64,000 nucleotides of DNA, from positions 20,442,630 to 20,506,629 of the forward strand of contig NC_063451.1 in NCBI RefSeq assembly GCF_020379485.1, in the 5' to 3' direction. Shown piece after piece: positions 35,801-47,869 of this stretch. The notes beneath the pieces are model-generated. The model worked only from the letters and a program-made list of their open reading frames with translations, searched no databases and was not told the DNA's origin. Within the stretch, counting starts at the first letter, position 1. Each line of letters opens with the position of its first letter. The position numbers and the translations under genes were made by a program. Source of the DNA: Brassica napus. Taxonomy: Eukaryota > Streptophyta > Magnoliopsida > Brassicales > Brassicaceae.

Positions 35801-37258
35801 AGAAGCAGAATTGAAAGCACAAGATAAATTTGAAAGCTTGGTGTTTTCAAGCAAGTAAAGCTCTCCCTTGCTCACACCCTTTCCCAGCATCTTCCTGGTC
35901 TTAATATCCTGAAAGCACACATCATTAGGACTGAAAATAACATTGCAATTTAGATCATTGGTTGCTCTCTTAACAGATAATAAGTTGGATGTGAAAGTAG
36001 GCATATAAAAAGCTTGAGACTCCTTATCAAACAGTTTCAAGTTTCCTACTCCTTCAATTGGAATTCTATCACCATTAGCAATCACTACACTCCCTAGAGC
36101 AGGTTTAACATCACTAATCAGTCTAGCATCCCTAATCATATGATGAGAAGCTCCTGAATCGATGATCAAAGGTCTAGTAGTATGTGAAGCACTGTGAATA
36201 GAATTTAAAGCATTGACACTGATGTTACCAGAGTTTGCATTGATAGCTTTGATAAGGGCTTCAATGTCTGACTTGCGGATGAAGGCATCATCAGGGGATG
36301 GCTGGGACATGGCATGGGATGTGGATCCACCAGTGTGGGTGGTTGAGATCATAGCTCTTCCATCTTCTCCTATGCGCATGGAGCCTGGTACTGTGGTTTC
36401 ATGAGCTCTTGCTTCATGTGCTTTGGCCTGGTTGTATCTGTTGGTTGAAGCAGGTCTGAGGTGAGGATGGAGGATCCAACAATTGGTTTTGGAGTGGCCT
36501 AGATTCTTGCAGTGCTCACAAGTCACAGACTTGTCTCCTCCTCTTCTTGGTTTGAAGTGTGCTTTGTTGACTGAAGCACTCTCCATCTTCTCAGCTTTGT
36601 TTGCCATAGACAGTTCCCCTTTTCCACCAAAGAGACCATCTGAGCCTAGCTCCTTCCGAAGTTGAGCACACACATCATCATAGCTTGGAAGCTCTTTAGC
36701 TCTCAATATGTGTTTAAGTACATCATTGAAGCTTGGGTTGAGTGTGAGAAGCAATCCAAAGACCTTGTCTTGCTCACGCCTCTCTTCTAGTGTACTAGGA
36801 TCAGTGGTACTTGGTCTCAGCATCTCAAGTTCAGACCACAGCTGGCTGTACTTTCCAAGGTGCTTGGTGAAGTCCATCTCCTCTTGCTGTAAGTTGTTGA
36901 TTGCCCTCTTAACCTCAAAAATTCTGGTGAGGTTTGAAGTGTTGCCATATACCTTGTGTAAGGTATCCCATAGCTTCTTTGCAGTCTCACAATGTGAGTA
37001 AGACTCCATGATAGGAGTATCAAGTGAGCCTTGCAAGATAGACAGCACCATGAGATCCTCCTGACCCCATTTGCCTTCATCTACCACTACAACCTCCTTG
37101 CCATCTTCTCCTTGGGTGATTTGTCTTGGGGCCTCACTTGTGGTGATGTGCTCCCATAGACCTCTTCCTCCAAGAGCTGTCCTGGTCAATCTCGACCAGG
37201 TAATGTAGTTAGGACCTTTCAGGATGACTGGAATCCTAACTAGCTTGTGCTGCTCCAT
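32898..37258 (-). pseudogene. Copia gag-pol polyprotein with integrase frameshift
   Basis: The minus-strand frame starts at 37,258. Gag is followed by a zinc knuckle (C-x2-C-x4-H-x4-C, near 36,530), protease IIDSGASHHM, the GAG-pre-integrase HARLGHPH...CEACILGK, and the integrase core beginning VHSDVW. A stop occurs at about 35,504. Compared with the related copy at 57,400, about ten bases are missing there. The downstream frame resumes and reads through the rest of integrase, RT (YVDD in ILIYVDDIIITGSD) and RNase H (CDADWAGD) to 32,898. Apart from this lesion the coding region is clean, matching the young LTRs. Confidence 0.9.
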
Positions 37259-37468
37259 CTTTGCTTGCTATTGTCCAGCGGGTAAAAAATAAAAAATTTG
37301 CCAAGGAGAAATTTGAATTTCTGAGGCTAGGCAAGAGAGAAAACAAGGGAAGCCAAGATATGTTCTCTAGAAATGAAGAAAGTAAACCAAACAAGTGAAA
37401 GAGTAAGGTGAATAGAGTAAATTTGCGGAAGCAGTTTGGTGTTCAAGAGCTTGGATGCTCTGATACCA

Positions 37469-37870
37469 TGTTAGAAATTGAAGAACATAGTGAAGAACAA
37501 GAGAGAGAGATGTTTAATCTAGAAAGTAGAGAGAGATAGAGTAAATAAGGAGAATCTTATTTGCTTGATTAATTTGCTTATGGGAACATCCCATATATAT
37601 AGGGGTTACAAGTATGGCAAATGGTAGATGAGATATGATAAACTAATAATCCATTGTCTTGAGACTTTAACCCACCATACATGCTTGTCCCTTGTAGTGG
37701 CATCTCCATTGTCTTGAGACCTTAACCCACCATGCATGCTTGTCCCTTGTAGTGGCATCTCCATTGTCTTGAGACCTTAACCAACCATGCATGCTTGTCT
37801 CTTATAGTGGTATCTCCATTGTCTTGAGACCTTAACCAACCATCTTGTTTCTTATTGCTTCGTCTTCACA
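37469..37870 (-). repeat. 5' LTR of the young copia element
   Basis: Near-identical to 32,353-32,754. In retroelement orientation this LTR carries the promoter. TATATATAGGGG at about 37,593-37,604 is AT-rich but reads on the opposite strand, so I do not name it as the TATA box. Confidence 0.92.
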
Positions 37871-38599
37871 TTGGGATGCCACATCAAACATTAATAGTCT
37901 TAAAATCCTGGAGAGGCCCTAAAGATCCGTCATCAGGGAAATTCACCTATGGGGTGGAACGTAATGAGCACGCGCAGAGTATCATACGGAAGAAAGGTGT
38001 GCCAACATTTCGGAATGATCCGTGGAACACAATAAACGACTTAGAAGGAAGTGGGAAATTTAATGTACGTGACATACATCGTTACCGTGACCAAAGAGGA
38101 GGCTACATATGTGTTCAGTATCGCGAATGAGACTTTTTTCTCAATACTTAGATTATCATATCGAGGCATGTTGATCCGGTCTACGTGGATTCCAAAACCA
38201 CAAGAAGTGTGGAAACAGGTAGTTCATATGTTTCCAGACGATATGTGCAGTTGGTACAACAAATGTGGAGCGAATGGTCTCTGCAGTAGAGACACATCAC
38301 CGAACGGCAAATGCATAGAATGGTTTGAGGCAAGGGACAAGGAAGCATGGGATCTGAACGACTACACAGGTGGGTGTGTGAGGAAGACATCGTTGAGCTG
38401 CTCTGGAGATGGGCCCATTACAAGATGATCAAGCCCTCAAGCATTTTAATGGGTATACCCATTACAAACAAAAGGGACGAAGCCCAGGTCATTGAAGAGA
38501 AACAGAGCCGGCGAAAGAGCGCCTTTGGAAACATGCATAGGCGTTATCTGTCGGAGTGATCACGGAGGTAGATGATCCGTCAAGTTGCAATCCAAATTT

Positions 38600-39696
38600 G
38601 GAAGAGGAGGAGGCGAAAGATGGGTTCCTATGGAAAGGGACAACAGAGGGCCATCACTTAGCTCGAGTAGCATGGGAAACTGTAACTTTGTTGAAGGAGG
38701 AAGGAGGTTTGGAAAATCGTGATCTGCACCAATGGAATAAAGCCTGTACTTTGAAGCTTTTCTGGCTCCTGTTCTTCAGATCAGGATCAATATGGGTCGC
38801 CTGGTTCACAAAACATATCCTCAGAGATTGCAAAAGTAATTTTTGGACAATCAAGGAGAAGCAATCACACTCTTTCGCCATCAAGAAACTACTACGAGTT
38901 AGAGAGTATGCTTACAACTGGATTCACATCAAAGTAGAAGATGGAGCCTCTACACGGTTCTGGTCTGATAATTGGAGCCCCTTTGGCAACGTCAAGGGTT
39001 CTTCAACATAAACACGGCATCAGCCCTGGGAATCTGCCAAAAGGCAACTCTGGCCGACATACACTATGATGGAGGATGGCAACTTCCAGCACCTCGATCG
39101 GAACCTCAATTGGCTCTCCATACATTCCTCACTACCCTCACTCTCTCTCAGGCGCAGGACAGATATGAATGGAGTCAACCGGGAAAGCCATTTTCAACCT
39201 TCAAGACTGGACTGACCTATAATCTCATCAAGCCACATTCAAACCCTGTCTCCTGGTCCAAGATTGTTTGGTTCTCCAGAGGCGTTCCTAAACATAGCTT
39301 CCTTGCGTGGCTAGTTACTCTCACCAGATGCCCAACAAAAGATCGTATCATCAGCTGGGGTCTCTCTGCTAACCCTCTCTGCCTTCTATGCAATGCAGCG
39401 AATGAATCCAGAGATCATCTTTTCTTCGACTGTCCCTTCTCCTTCGCTGTGTTGGGTACCTTAGCGCGGAAAGCAAACTGTTTGACAACTCCCTCTTGGT
39501 CTCAGACCCTTCACTATCTGGAAAACCGACCGTGTCCTACACAGGAAAGATGCCTCGGCCTCCTAGTCTGGCAAGCCTCGATCTACTTTATATGGACTGA
39601 GCGAAACAACAGACTCCACCGTCAGAGCTTCCGATCGCCATCTTCCATCTCCACCACCGCAGCGTCTCAGATAAAAAACAAAATAAAAAAAAAATA
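38600..39696 (+). mobile_element. 5'-truncated LINE fragment (zf-RVT region)
   Basis: Frames from 38,600 give a LINE reverse-transcriptase tail (FLWKG, then VAWETVTLLKEEGGL) and, after a frame change near 39,000, a zf-RVT domain (SFLAWLVTLTRCPTKDRIISWG, then CLLCNAANESRDHLFFDCPF). It ends in an A-rich tail at about 39,674-39,695. The receptor-kinase transmembrane segment resumes immediately after. The insertion is therefore 5'-truncated and lies in the extracellular-domain region. The exact left border is uncertain. Confidence 0.75.
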
Positions 39697-39797
39697 ATGT
39701 TGACTATTGGCATTGCGCTTCTTTGCACTATTTTGGTGATGTTGTGCATTTGGAAACGAAAGAAGAGAGCAGCAAGAGCATCTATTGCAGAAGCACC

Positions 39798-40037
39798 CAG
39801 TGGCGGAGGTAGAATTGTGTTTCACAAGGGTCAATGCTTATGTAATCAAATGATCAAACATAATTTTTTATTGAAAAGATGCAAATAGGATGTTTAGACT
39901 TAGATCATGAGGGTCAATCATACAAACATTATACCAAATTGTCTATCAAATGCAATTTGTATAAGCATAAAAACAAAATTTGTCAAAAATCACATGGGTG
40001 AGTTGACCCTCCTCATGACAAGGTGGTTTCGCCACTA
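39798..40037. mobile_element. hAT-type MITE
   Basis: This 240-bp non-coding element starts CAGTGGCGGAGG and ends TTTCGCCACTA, with inverted terminal bases and a perfect 8-bp flanking duplication GAAGCACC (39,790-39,797 and 40,038-40,045). It lies within the receptor-kinase juxtamembrane region. Removing it brings the flanking coding text together. Confidence 0.85.
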
Positions 40038-40568
40038 GAAGCACCTGTTTCAGCAATTATTGGTAATAACCTTTCTTTCTAATTTTTAATCTTCTTTTCC
40101 GTCTAAATGATATTTTTTGTTTATCCGCATGGTCATAAATAGTGGGTTTACTGTGTGCACCGATGGAGCTAGTAAGCGTTGCCACCGCCACGGATAATTT
40201 TTCTGATTCTAACAAGATCGGACATGGGGGTTTCGGCACTGTTTATAAAGTTTCTCTCTCTTTCTCTCTATATATATCATTGTTTAATAAATTCCTTGTT
40301 ACTCATCAAATACGTACACAGGGGATGCTAGATGGGAAAGCAATCGCAGCTAAAAGGCTTTTGAAGGAATCAGCTCAAGGCATTCAAGGCTTCGCGAACG
40401 AGGTGATGATGATCGCTGAGTGTTCAACATGTCAATTTAGTACACGTCCTTGGCTATTGCGTAGAGGGCGAAGAAATGGTAATAGTGTTTGAGTACATGG
40501 AAAACTCAAGCCTTGATACGTATGTTTTCGGTGGGTCTACCTCTTAATTAACTGAATGCTATTTATAT

Positions 40569-41120
40569 TAGGCCTGTGACTTTTATCCGAGATCCGGATT
40601 TCCGAGATTCGATCCGGATCCGATCTGAAAATCTGGATATCCGGAGGGGCTGAATCCAGATCCGGATAGTAAAATGTTGGATCCGTCAAAACCGGATCCG
40701 GATCCGGATACCTTAATTTTTTAGTCCGGATATCCGGATCTGTAAGTTTTATTATTAACTATTTCAAAAATAGTAATATCTATATATAAAAATTAATTTA
40801 TTTAATATATTTTTATTTTTATAATAGTATATATAAATTTTATGTAAATTTTGTAATATTATACATAGAAATAATTAAAAACATTATATATTTTTTTTAA
40901 AATTATTTTTAATATTTTATATATTAATATTATTTTTTATTTATTTTAAGGATCTAAATCCTGATATCCGCCGGATATTACAATTTTTAAAAGGATATCC
41001 GACACCCGGATATCCGACACCCGGATCCGGATAAGGATAGTAAAATTATGGATCCGCCGGATAAGGATACGAATCCGGATACCTTAAAATTGCCCGGATA
41101 TCCGATCCGTCTCAGGCCTA
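40569..41120. mobile_element. hAT-type non-autonomous element rich in ATCCGGAT palindromes
   Basis: Termini TAGGCCTG and CAGGCCTA are inverted repeats. The 8-bp duplication ATTTATAT lies at 40,561-40,568 and 41,121-41,128. Both arms contain many GGATCCGGATATCCGG-type palindromic units around an AT-rich centre. No transposase is encoded. Confidence 0.85.
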
Positions 41121-41128
41121 ATTTATAT

Positions 41129-41639
41129 GATTGGAAATATATATAATCGAAATTGATGGTGAAGTACTGACTCTTAATTGTTACCATGATTCTTGGAAAT
41201 GTCTTTCTATTTTTTTGATAATACAATTTTTGAAATAGTCGGTTAAGATTTTACTTGCCTTTTTTTTTAGATAGCCGGTGTTATATATTATTATCTCGAT
41301 ATTGTTATAGTTAGCCAGTAATATTTACTAATTAATGATATAATTTGTGAAATAATATTAGGTCTTAGGAAGATAAAACCATACGTACAAGACTTTGATA
41401 GGCATGCAATAAATTGAGGAAGCCACACTAAGCTTGTGGTGGATTTAATATTGGATGTAAAAATTTGCATATACGGCTAAATATAATATTAGCTATACAA
41501 TTTAAAGAATTGTTCCGGATAAAAATATCTAAGTATAACTAATTATTTTATTAGCTGGCATTTGCAAACTGTACAAACTTAGAAAACATTGTTATATGTT
41601 ACTAGATGTGTTAACATGCTAACAAAATCACAAAACAGG
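41129..41639. other. AT-rich spacer
   Basis: I see no gene or element border here. Confidence 0.4.
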
Positions 41640-42668
41640 CTAATAGGTGAAGTTTCAAGAAATTGTTATAATTTGATTGGTTGATGATTTTTATTAAATA
41701 TTTATTTTAATCAAATCTAAAAATAAAAAGAAACTCTAGAACCAATTAGTACAATTTAGCAAAAAACACAAGTAATATTACAAATAATAATTTAAGGTAA
41801 CTAATTGCATAATTATAGAAAGAATATATACTGTTTCAATATTTTTTTTTTATTAATTATTTACTTATAATTATTTGAAATACTTAAATATATTTTTATA
41901 GAAATAAATATAATGGTTGTATACTCTTATATGAAGAATTAGATTTGTATATAAGGCATTATTAGAAATTTTATGTTTTCTTAACCCACACTAGATTAAT
42001 AAATCATTTATAAAGATTTTGAAATTATTTAAAAAATATTTTTTATCCTGTCCTACAAAATTATTTCATTAGAGTTTCTAAATCATTTATGAAACTTTTA
42101 TCAAATCTATTTATATAAATCTTGAACACATCTCGTTTACATGCAAAATGGTAAATGCTTCTAGATCTAATTATAATTGTATAAATGAATATTTATAATG
42201 ATTTATAAATCATATATAACTATTTCATATTTTCTATCTTATCTATTAAAATAGAAGTAATTTAAGTGATTTATGGTTATTATGTTTAAAACATAAGCCA
42301 TTTAAATCATATAAAATTATTACACCATATTTATTTATATATTGCAATATAATTTATTTAAGTTATTTTTTGTTACATATACATTTATAAGTTAATCTTA
42401 CAATTTCAATAGTTGATATTTTAGATTTTTATTTATTTTTTCAGTGTTAAAATAAAAATTAGTTTTACAATCAATTATCTGCGAATTTTAGATTTAAATA
42501 CTGTTTAATATCTTCTAAAAATAGATACTGAAATTTTTGATTATGAAACTATATTAAATGCTAAAATTTGAATATTTTTAATTATTATTTAACAATTATA
42601 ACATTAGAAACATAACATGTATTTTTTGTATGATATTACCATCTGCCAAACCGCGGACAAACACCTAA
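41640..42668 (+). mobile_element. Helitron copy, 5' end degraded
   Basis: The body is closely similar to 50,560-51,587 over about 1 kb. The 3' end reads CCGCGGACAAACACCTAA then T, a CTRR-type Helitron terminus. The TC 5' end seen at 50,499 is not found here, so the left border is approximate. It has no coding capacity. Confidence 0.65.
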
Positions 42669-42840
42669 TATTCAACTAATTCGGTCAACATAAGTGGATA
42701 TTCCCTTCCAATCATGAAACGCTGTTGTTCCTCAATAACAAAATATAGTTTAACTTAGAATAATAATCAAACGTGCAAATTCACTGATACACACACTCTA
42801 ACAAACTCTTAGACGTAGATACTTAACCAGTTTAGGGTAT

Positions 42841-43731
42841 GGTGAGGAAGATAGGAAGAAAGCACAGAGGAAACCTTATTCTGATGAGATAAAAAGCACA
42901 CATGCGGATAGGATAGTGCGACATCATTCTGATCGTTCTAGGAACAACAGATATGGGGGTTCTCGAGCTTCTACAGGTCCATATGATCGTCCTCAGAGGA
43001 AAACTTGGCAAGAGAAAGCGGAAAGGATCAAGCATTCCTTACCAGCAGTACGCTCTCGTGAGATTGTTCCCTATGAACAATCTTCTCCCATCAGAAATGA
43101 CGAACTCAACGGCCCTATTGAGCATCAAGGCATCGGGTCAGGAGATGGTAAAACTGCTAAGAGATTGGTTAGCACTATTGTTACGCCATCTCGAAGTGTC
43201 CACGACATGGAAGAGAATGTCACAAAGCGCGCTAAAGGGCTTACTCGATCCCTCTCTTTCACGAGTCTAAGTGAACAGGAACCAGCAGCCACTGATGGAG
43301 ATAATCAGATCATTGGAGCTTTGAACGATATGGACATTGAGGATCAGCAGGAGGAGGAAGTGATGGAGTGTGATGCGCCAGATGAGGACTTGCTAGGCAT
43401 GGAGCTCAAAGAGATGGAGGACACAGCGGCTAGGCATGATGCGAACATGAAGACTACATGCCAGGATGATAACGACAATGAGGCTAAAGCTTTGAAGAAC
43501 AGTAAGCAAGGAACAAGAGCGAATGTCCCATTGGGCTTCCAGAGTAAAAAATTTGAGGTCCTTCGTCGGGGATCTCCTCGTAAGTCTTTCTCTTCGTCTC
43601 AAGGAGTTCATACGACTAGACACGCAAGCAGGCCAAAGCGGCACCATCAGACTTCTAAGAAGCAGAGATGTAGCTCCTCCAAAGGTAATGGATTGACGGG
43701 TTCCAAAAACTCATCACGGGATCATCCATGA
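42841..43731 (+). pseudogene. LINE ORF1, C-terminal part
   Basis: The frame is open from the very start of the inserted sequence, so the N-terminus (normally with the RNA-binding domain) is missing. The remaining part is basic at first (RSRNNRYGGSR), then acidic, then Ser/Lys-rich. The stop overlaps the ORF2 start as ATGA at 43,728-43,731. ORF1 proteins of this class coat the LINE RNA. Confidence 0.65.
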
Positions 43732-46700
43732 GGACACTAAGTTGGAACTGTCGAGGGATTGGAAACGACCTCACAGTTCGACGCCTTACGGAGATGTGTC
43801 AGAAGCACCGCCCAGGACTTGTGTTTCTTTCTGAGACGAAGAATAAGCGGCTGCTGTTGCAAAACATTCAGGCCAATTTAGGATTTGATCATTTGTTTAC
43901 TGTTGAGCCACTTGGTCTCAGCGGAGGTTTAGCTTTATTTTTTATGGATGAATTTCAAGTTAATGTTTTATTTTCGAATAACAGAATGATTGACATTGAG
44001 GCAGTCATTGATGGAATAAAAGTCTTTATGACGTTTGTTTATGGTGACCCTGTTTTGGAAAGACGAGATCAAGTTTGGGAACGTCTTACGCGTTTCTCAA
44101 CAACTAGAACTGGACCTTGGTTCATGATTGGAGATTTCAATGAAATCACAGGTCACAATGAGAAGGAAGGAGGGAGACAGCGTTCTGATAGCTCGTTCCT
44201 ACCTTTTAAGCAAATGCTTGCAGACTGTGGGATGTTAGAGTTTCCTTTTACAGGGGACATGCTTTCATGGGTAGGGAAGAGAGCTGGACGTGTAACTGTT
44301 CGATGTCGTCTAGACAGAATAGTAGGAAATGCTGATTGGCATGAGAAGTTCCCACACTCTAATGCCAAGTACTTGAGATTATGGGGATCGGACCATCGTC
44401 CGATTCTTGCTGAGATACTGACAAAGCCAACGAGAAGATCAAAGAAATTCAAATTTGATAGGAGATGGCTAGACAATAAAGAACTGAGGCAAGTCATTCT
44501 TGAGGGATGGAAATCTCCTGATCTACCCCCCAATGCGACTATAATAGAACATATCTCTAGTTGTCGAAAAGCCTTGAGTGAGTGGAGGGAACAACACAAT
44601 ATCAACTCGGCAAAGCTAGTGGAGGAATTAAAGGAGAAAGTTGAGGGTTTATATGCAGACGACAATGCGACGACGGAGGAAATTGCAGCAGCGTTGAAGG
44701 AACTCTCTGATGCTCTTAAGGCAGAAGAAATATTCTGGAAACAGAAAAGTAGAGTGTTTTGGCAGCGAGAGGGAGATAAAAATACCAAATTTTTCCATGC
44801 CTTAACGAAGCAAAGGAGAGCAAGGAACAAAATCACGCAGCTTCGGGATGTTGATGGTAACATAGTTGAGGATGAGGAAGGCCTGGTAGCCATTGCTACT
44901 AGCTATTTTCGGCAAATCTTCGAATCATCTACACCAGAAGACATTGAAGAGGCGCTATCTGAAGTTCCTACGACGATCACAGGATCAATGAATGACAGCC
45001 TCACAGCTCCTGTTTCTGAATGGGAGGTTAAATTAGCTCTCTTTGCTATGCATCCAGATAAGGCGCCGGGACCAGATGGGATGACTGCACTTTTTTACCA
45101 ACAGTTTTGGGATATAGTCAAGCAGAATTTAACTCTTATGGTAAATAAATTCCTGTTTGAAGGACATATAGCCAATGGTCTGAATGATACAAACATATGC
45201 CTTATCCCGAAAACAACTAAGCCTAATGAAATGGCTCAGTTTCGACCCATAAGCTTGTGTAATGTTAGCTACAAGATCGTCTCGAAGGTCTTATGCCAGA
45301 GACTAAAGAAAGTCTTGCCAGGATTGATATCAGAAACCCAGTCTGCCTTTATTGCTGGAAGACAGATTTCAGATAATATCATGATTGCTCAAGAGATTTT
45401 TCATGTCCTACGAACTAAACCGAGTGGACGTAATAAGAGGATGGCCATCAAGACGGATATGAGTAAGGCATACGATAGGATGGAATGGTCAATTATTGAA
45501 GCTGTGATGCGTAAGATGGGATTCTCTGAGACATGGATCACCTGGATTATGAGGTGCATTACGTCGGTCAAATACAAAGTTCTCATGAATGGGCAGCCAA
45601 GAGGGAATATTGTTCCAGGTAGAGGTTTGCGTCAAGGAGATCCTTTGTCTCCTTTCATTTTTATTCTGTGCACGGAAGCGCTCGTTAGCCTTCTCAATCA
45701 TGCAGAGAACCAAGGGAAGATAACGGGGATGCGTATTACACGTGCATGTCCTTCGGTATCTCACCTTCTCTTTGCTGATGATAGCCTTTTTTCTGTAAGG
45801 CGGAGCCCCGTGAATGTGAGGAAGTAATGAAAGTAGTCAGGAAATATGGTAAAGCATCTGGCCAATGTATAAACTTTGACAAGTCTTCTTTACTCTTTGG
45901 TAAGAGGATTAATGCAGCCACCCGGCAAGAGGTTAAAGATACACTTGGAATACACAATGATGGAGGGATGGGAAAGTACTTGGGGATCCCAGAGGATATT
46001 AGTGGTTCTAAATGTAAAATTTTTGCATTTTTAAAGGATAATCTGATGCATAGAGTCAATGGATGGACTGGTCGATGGCTCTCAAAAGGGGGAAAGGAAG
46101 TAATGATCAAATCCATTTTACTCGCTCTTCCGACATACGTTATGTCGACGTTTCTACTCCCATTGGAGATTTGTGAAAACCTCGCTAGTGCCATTGCACA
46201 ATTTTGGTGGAGCTCGAATCCACCAAAAAGAGGAATACACTGGGCGAAATGGGAAAAATGTTTGTTTACCAAAAGAGGAGGGCGATATTGGTTTTCGTTT
46301 AATTCATGAGTTCAATCTAGCACTGCTGGCAAAGCAATTATGGAGACTGGTCCAATACCCTGATTCACTGGTTGCCCGAGTATTAAGGGGGAGATATTAT
46401 AGGATGACCTCGCCATTGAGAGCGATCTCTACTAGCAGCCCATCATATGTGTGGACAAGCATCTCCGCAGCAAGGAAGCTTTTACTGCTAGGTATCAAGC
46501 AGAAGATTCACTCTGGCTATGATGTCAGGGTGTGGGAGGATCCGTGGATTCCAACAACACCTGCTAGACCAGCTAGACCTATAGCGCCTGTGATGCACCT
46601 AAACATGAGAGTCAGTGACATCATTAATCAGGAATCAAAGGAGTGGGATGTAGGACTACTAGATGATTATGTCCATCCTGATGATATACCACTCATTCGC

Positions 46701-47810
46701 AGCATGGCCATAAGTTCTACTCATCGCCGAGATACTTTCTGCTGGAACTACACGAGGAATGGCCAATACACAGTCAAATCTGGATATTGGGTTGCTCAGA
46801 ACCTGTTGAAGCAAGGAGAGGAAAAGGAAATACTAGAGCCAAGTATCACTAAACTTCAAGCCTTTGCTTGGAAGTTACCAGCGCCAAGGAAGATGTGCCA
46901 TCTTATATGGCAATTGATAACGGGACAGGTAGCAGTAACGAGGAATCTAGTAAGGCGTAATATGAGGTGCGATAATTATTGCCCAAGGTGTGGGGAAATA
47001 GAGGAATCTGTAACTCATGCAATATTTGAATGCCCTCCAGCCCTGCAAGTATGGTCTTTATCGGCAACTCCTACAAGTCCAGGTTTATTCCCAGTGGCAA
47101 GCGTTTACACAAACATGGACTATCTTTTCTGGAGGAAGAATAATATCATTGCACCAGACCAAGGCAGGGATCCTTATCCCTGGATAATATGGTATATTTG
47201 GAAGGCTCGCAATGATAAGCTTTTCAGGGGTATAGACAGAGACCCTTTGGAACTCGTTCGATACGCAGAGAGTAAATGTCAGGCCTGGTTTAACGCGAAT
47301 GAGACGATACCACCACACGTCCAGGCTACCAATAATGATGCAAACCAAGTCTTAAGCTTGGGTAATATCTGTCTACTAGATGGATCTTGGACAGCTTCTG
47401 ACCGCTTTAGTGGATGTGGATGGGTCTGGATGGATAGTAGGGAGGACATACAACTTATGGGAACACGAAACTTCACTCGATGTGAATCAGCGCTGCATTC
47501 GGAGGTAGAAGCGCTGCGATGGGCGATGGAGAACATGCTTCAACACTCGCCGTGCCAGAGCTTTGGAACTGACTGCAAGGAGCTGATTGCAATGATAAAT
47601 GAACACCAGGAGTGGCCAAGATTTGCGACAGAGCTGGAGAAGATAGAGACGCTGCAGATTTGTTTTCCGGATTTCAAAATCACCCATGTACCACGAGTGC
47701 GCAATCAGCTTCCTGATTTTTTAGCTAAGACTGCTAGGAGCTTTCACAGAGAGTTACTTTTCATTGGTTGTTCTATTCCGGTCTGGTTACCCAGACCACC
47801 TCAAGCTTGA
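43728..47810 (+). pseudogene. LINE ORF2 with two single-base frameshifts
   Basis: The product would have endonuclease (MRTLSWNCRGIGNDLT, IGDFNEI), RT (ARPM-like DMSKAYDRMEW, RQGDPLSPFIF, FADD at about 45,773-45,784), a zf-RVT domain (CPRCGEIEESVTHAIFECP) and RNase H (LDGSW, near 47,380). The first shift falls in a T run at about 45,788-45,794, just after the catalytic FADD. The second falls near 46,258. Both look like one-base losses. Otherwise the reading frame is continuous to 47,810, 25 bases before the poly(A). Confidence 0.9.
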
Positions 47811-47869
47811 GTAATAGAATGGCCGTTCGACGTCAAAAAAAAAAAAAAAAAACAAACTCTTAGACGTAG

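Larger units (their letters stand above)
32353..37870 (-). mobile_element. Young Ty1/copia element inserted in the receptor-kinase pseudogene
   Basis: Two 402-bp LTRs bound 5,518 bp of DNA, with TTGGG duplicated at 32,348-32,352 and 37,871-37,875. Read on the minus strand, the primer-binding site TGGTATCAGAGC lies just inside the 5' LTR (37,457-37,468) and a purine tract lies beside the 3' LTR (32,755-32,773). By eye the LTRs differ at only about four positions, so the insertion is recent. Gag-pol is complete in domain order but has a small deletion in the integrase. Confidence 0.95.
31980..40545 (+). pseudogene. S-domain (G-type lectin) receptor-like kinase pseudogene, interrupted
   Basis: Pieces, in order: B-lectin domain (31,990-32,330, with LWVANRDNPLSD and WQSFDFPTDT), S-locus-glycoprotein region (37,871-38,430, with GCVRKTSLSC), transmembrane helix (about 39,697-39,770, LTIGIALLCTILVMLCIW then a basic KRKK anchor), and kinase N-lobe (40,160-40,530, [10 protein letters not shown] glycine loop, AAKRL lysine, [14 protein letters not shown]). 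Such proteins sit in the plasma membrane; the family includes SRK and ARK. The signal peptide and the kinase beyond subdomain V are missing. A TAA follows FPTDT, and several frameshifts are present. A copia element, a LINE fragment and an hAT MITE interrupt it. Confidence 0.85.
42819..47851 (+). mobile_element. L1-type LINE with 18-bp target duplication
   Basis: ACAAACTCTTAGACGTAG occurs at 42,801-42,818 and again after the poly(A) at 47,852-47,869. The element begins inside ORF1, so it is 5'-truncated, and carries ORF2 with endonuclease, reverse transcriptase, zf-RVT and RNase H domains. Two single-base frameshifts break ORF2. The perfect duplication and clean sequence imply a fairly recent insertion. 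Confidence 0.93.

Noticed and set aside
22980..40545. A functional self-incompatibility (S) locus
   Set aside because: The kinase is a pseudogene lacking most of its catalytic domain and the cysteine-rich exon is weak and incomplete; co-occurrence alone is not enough.
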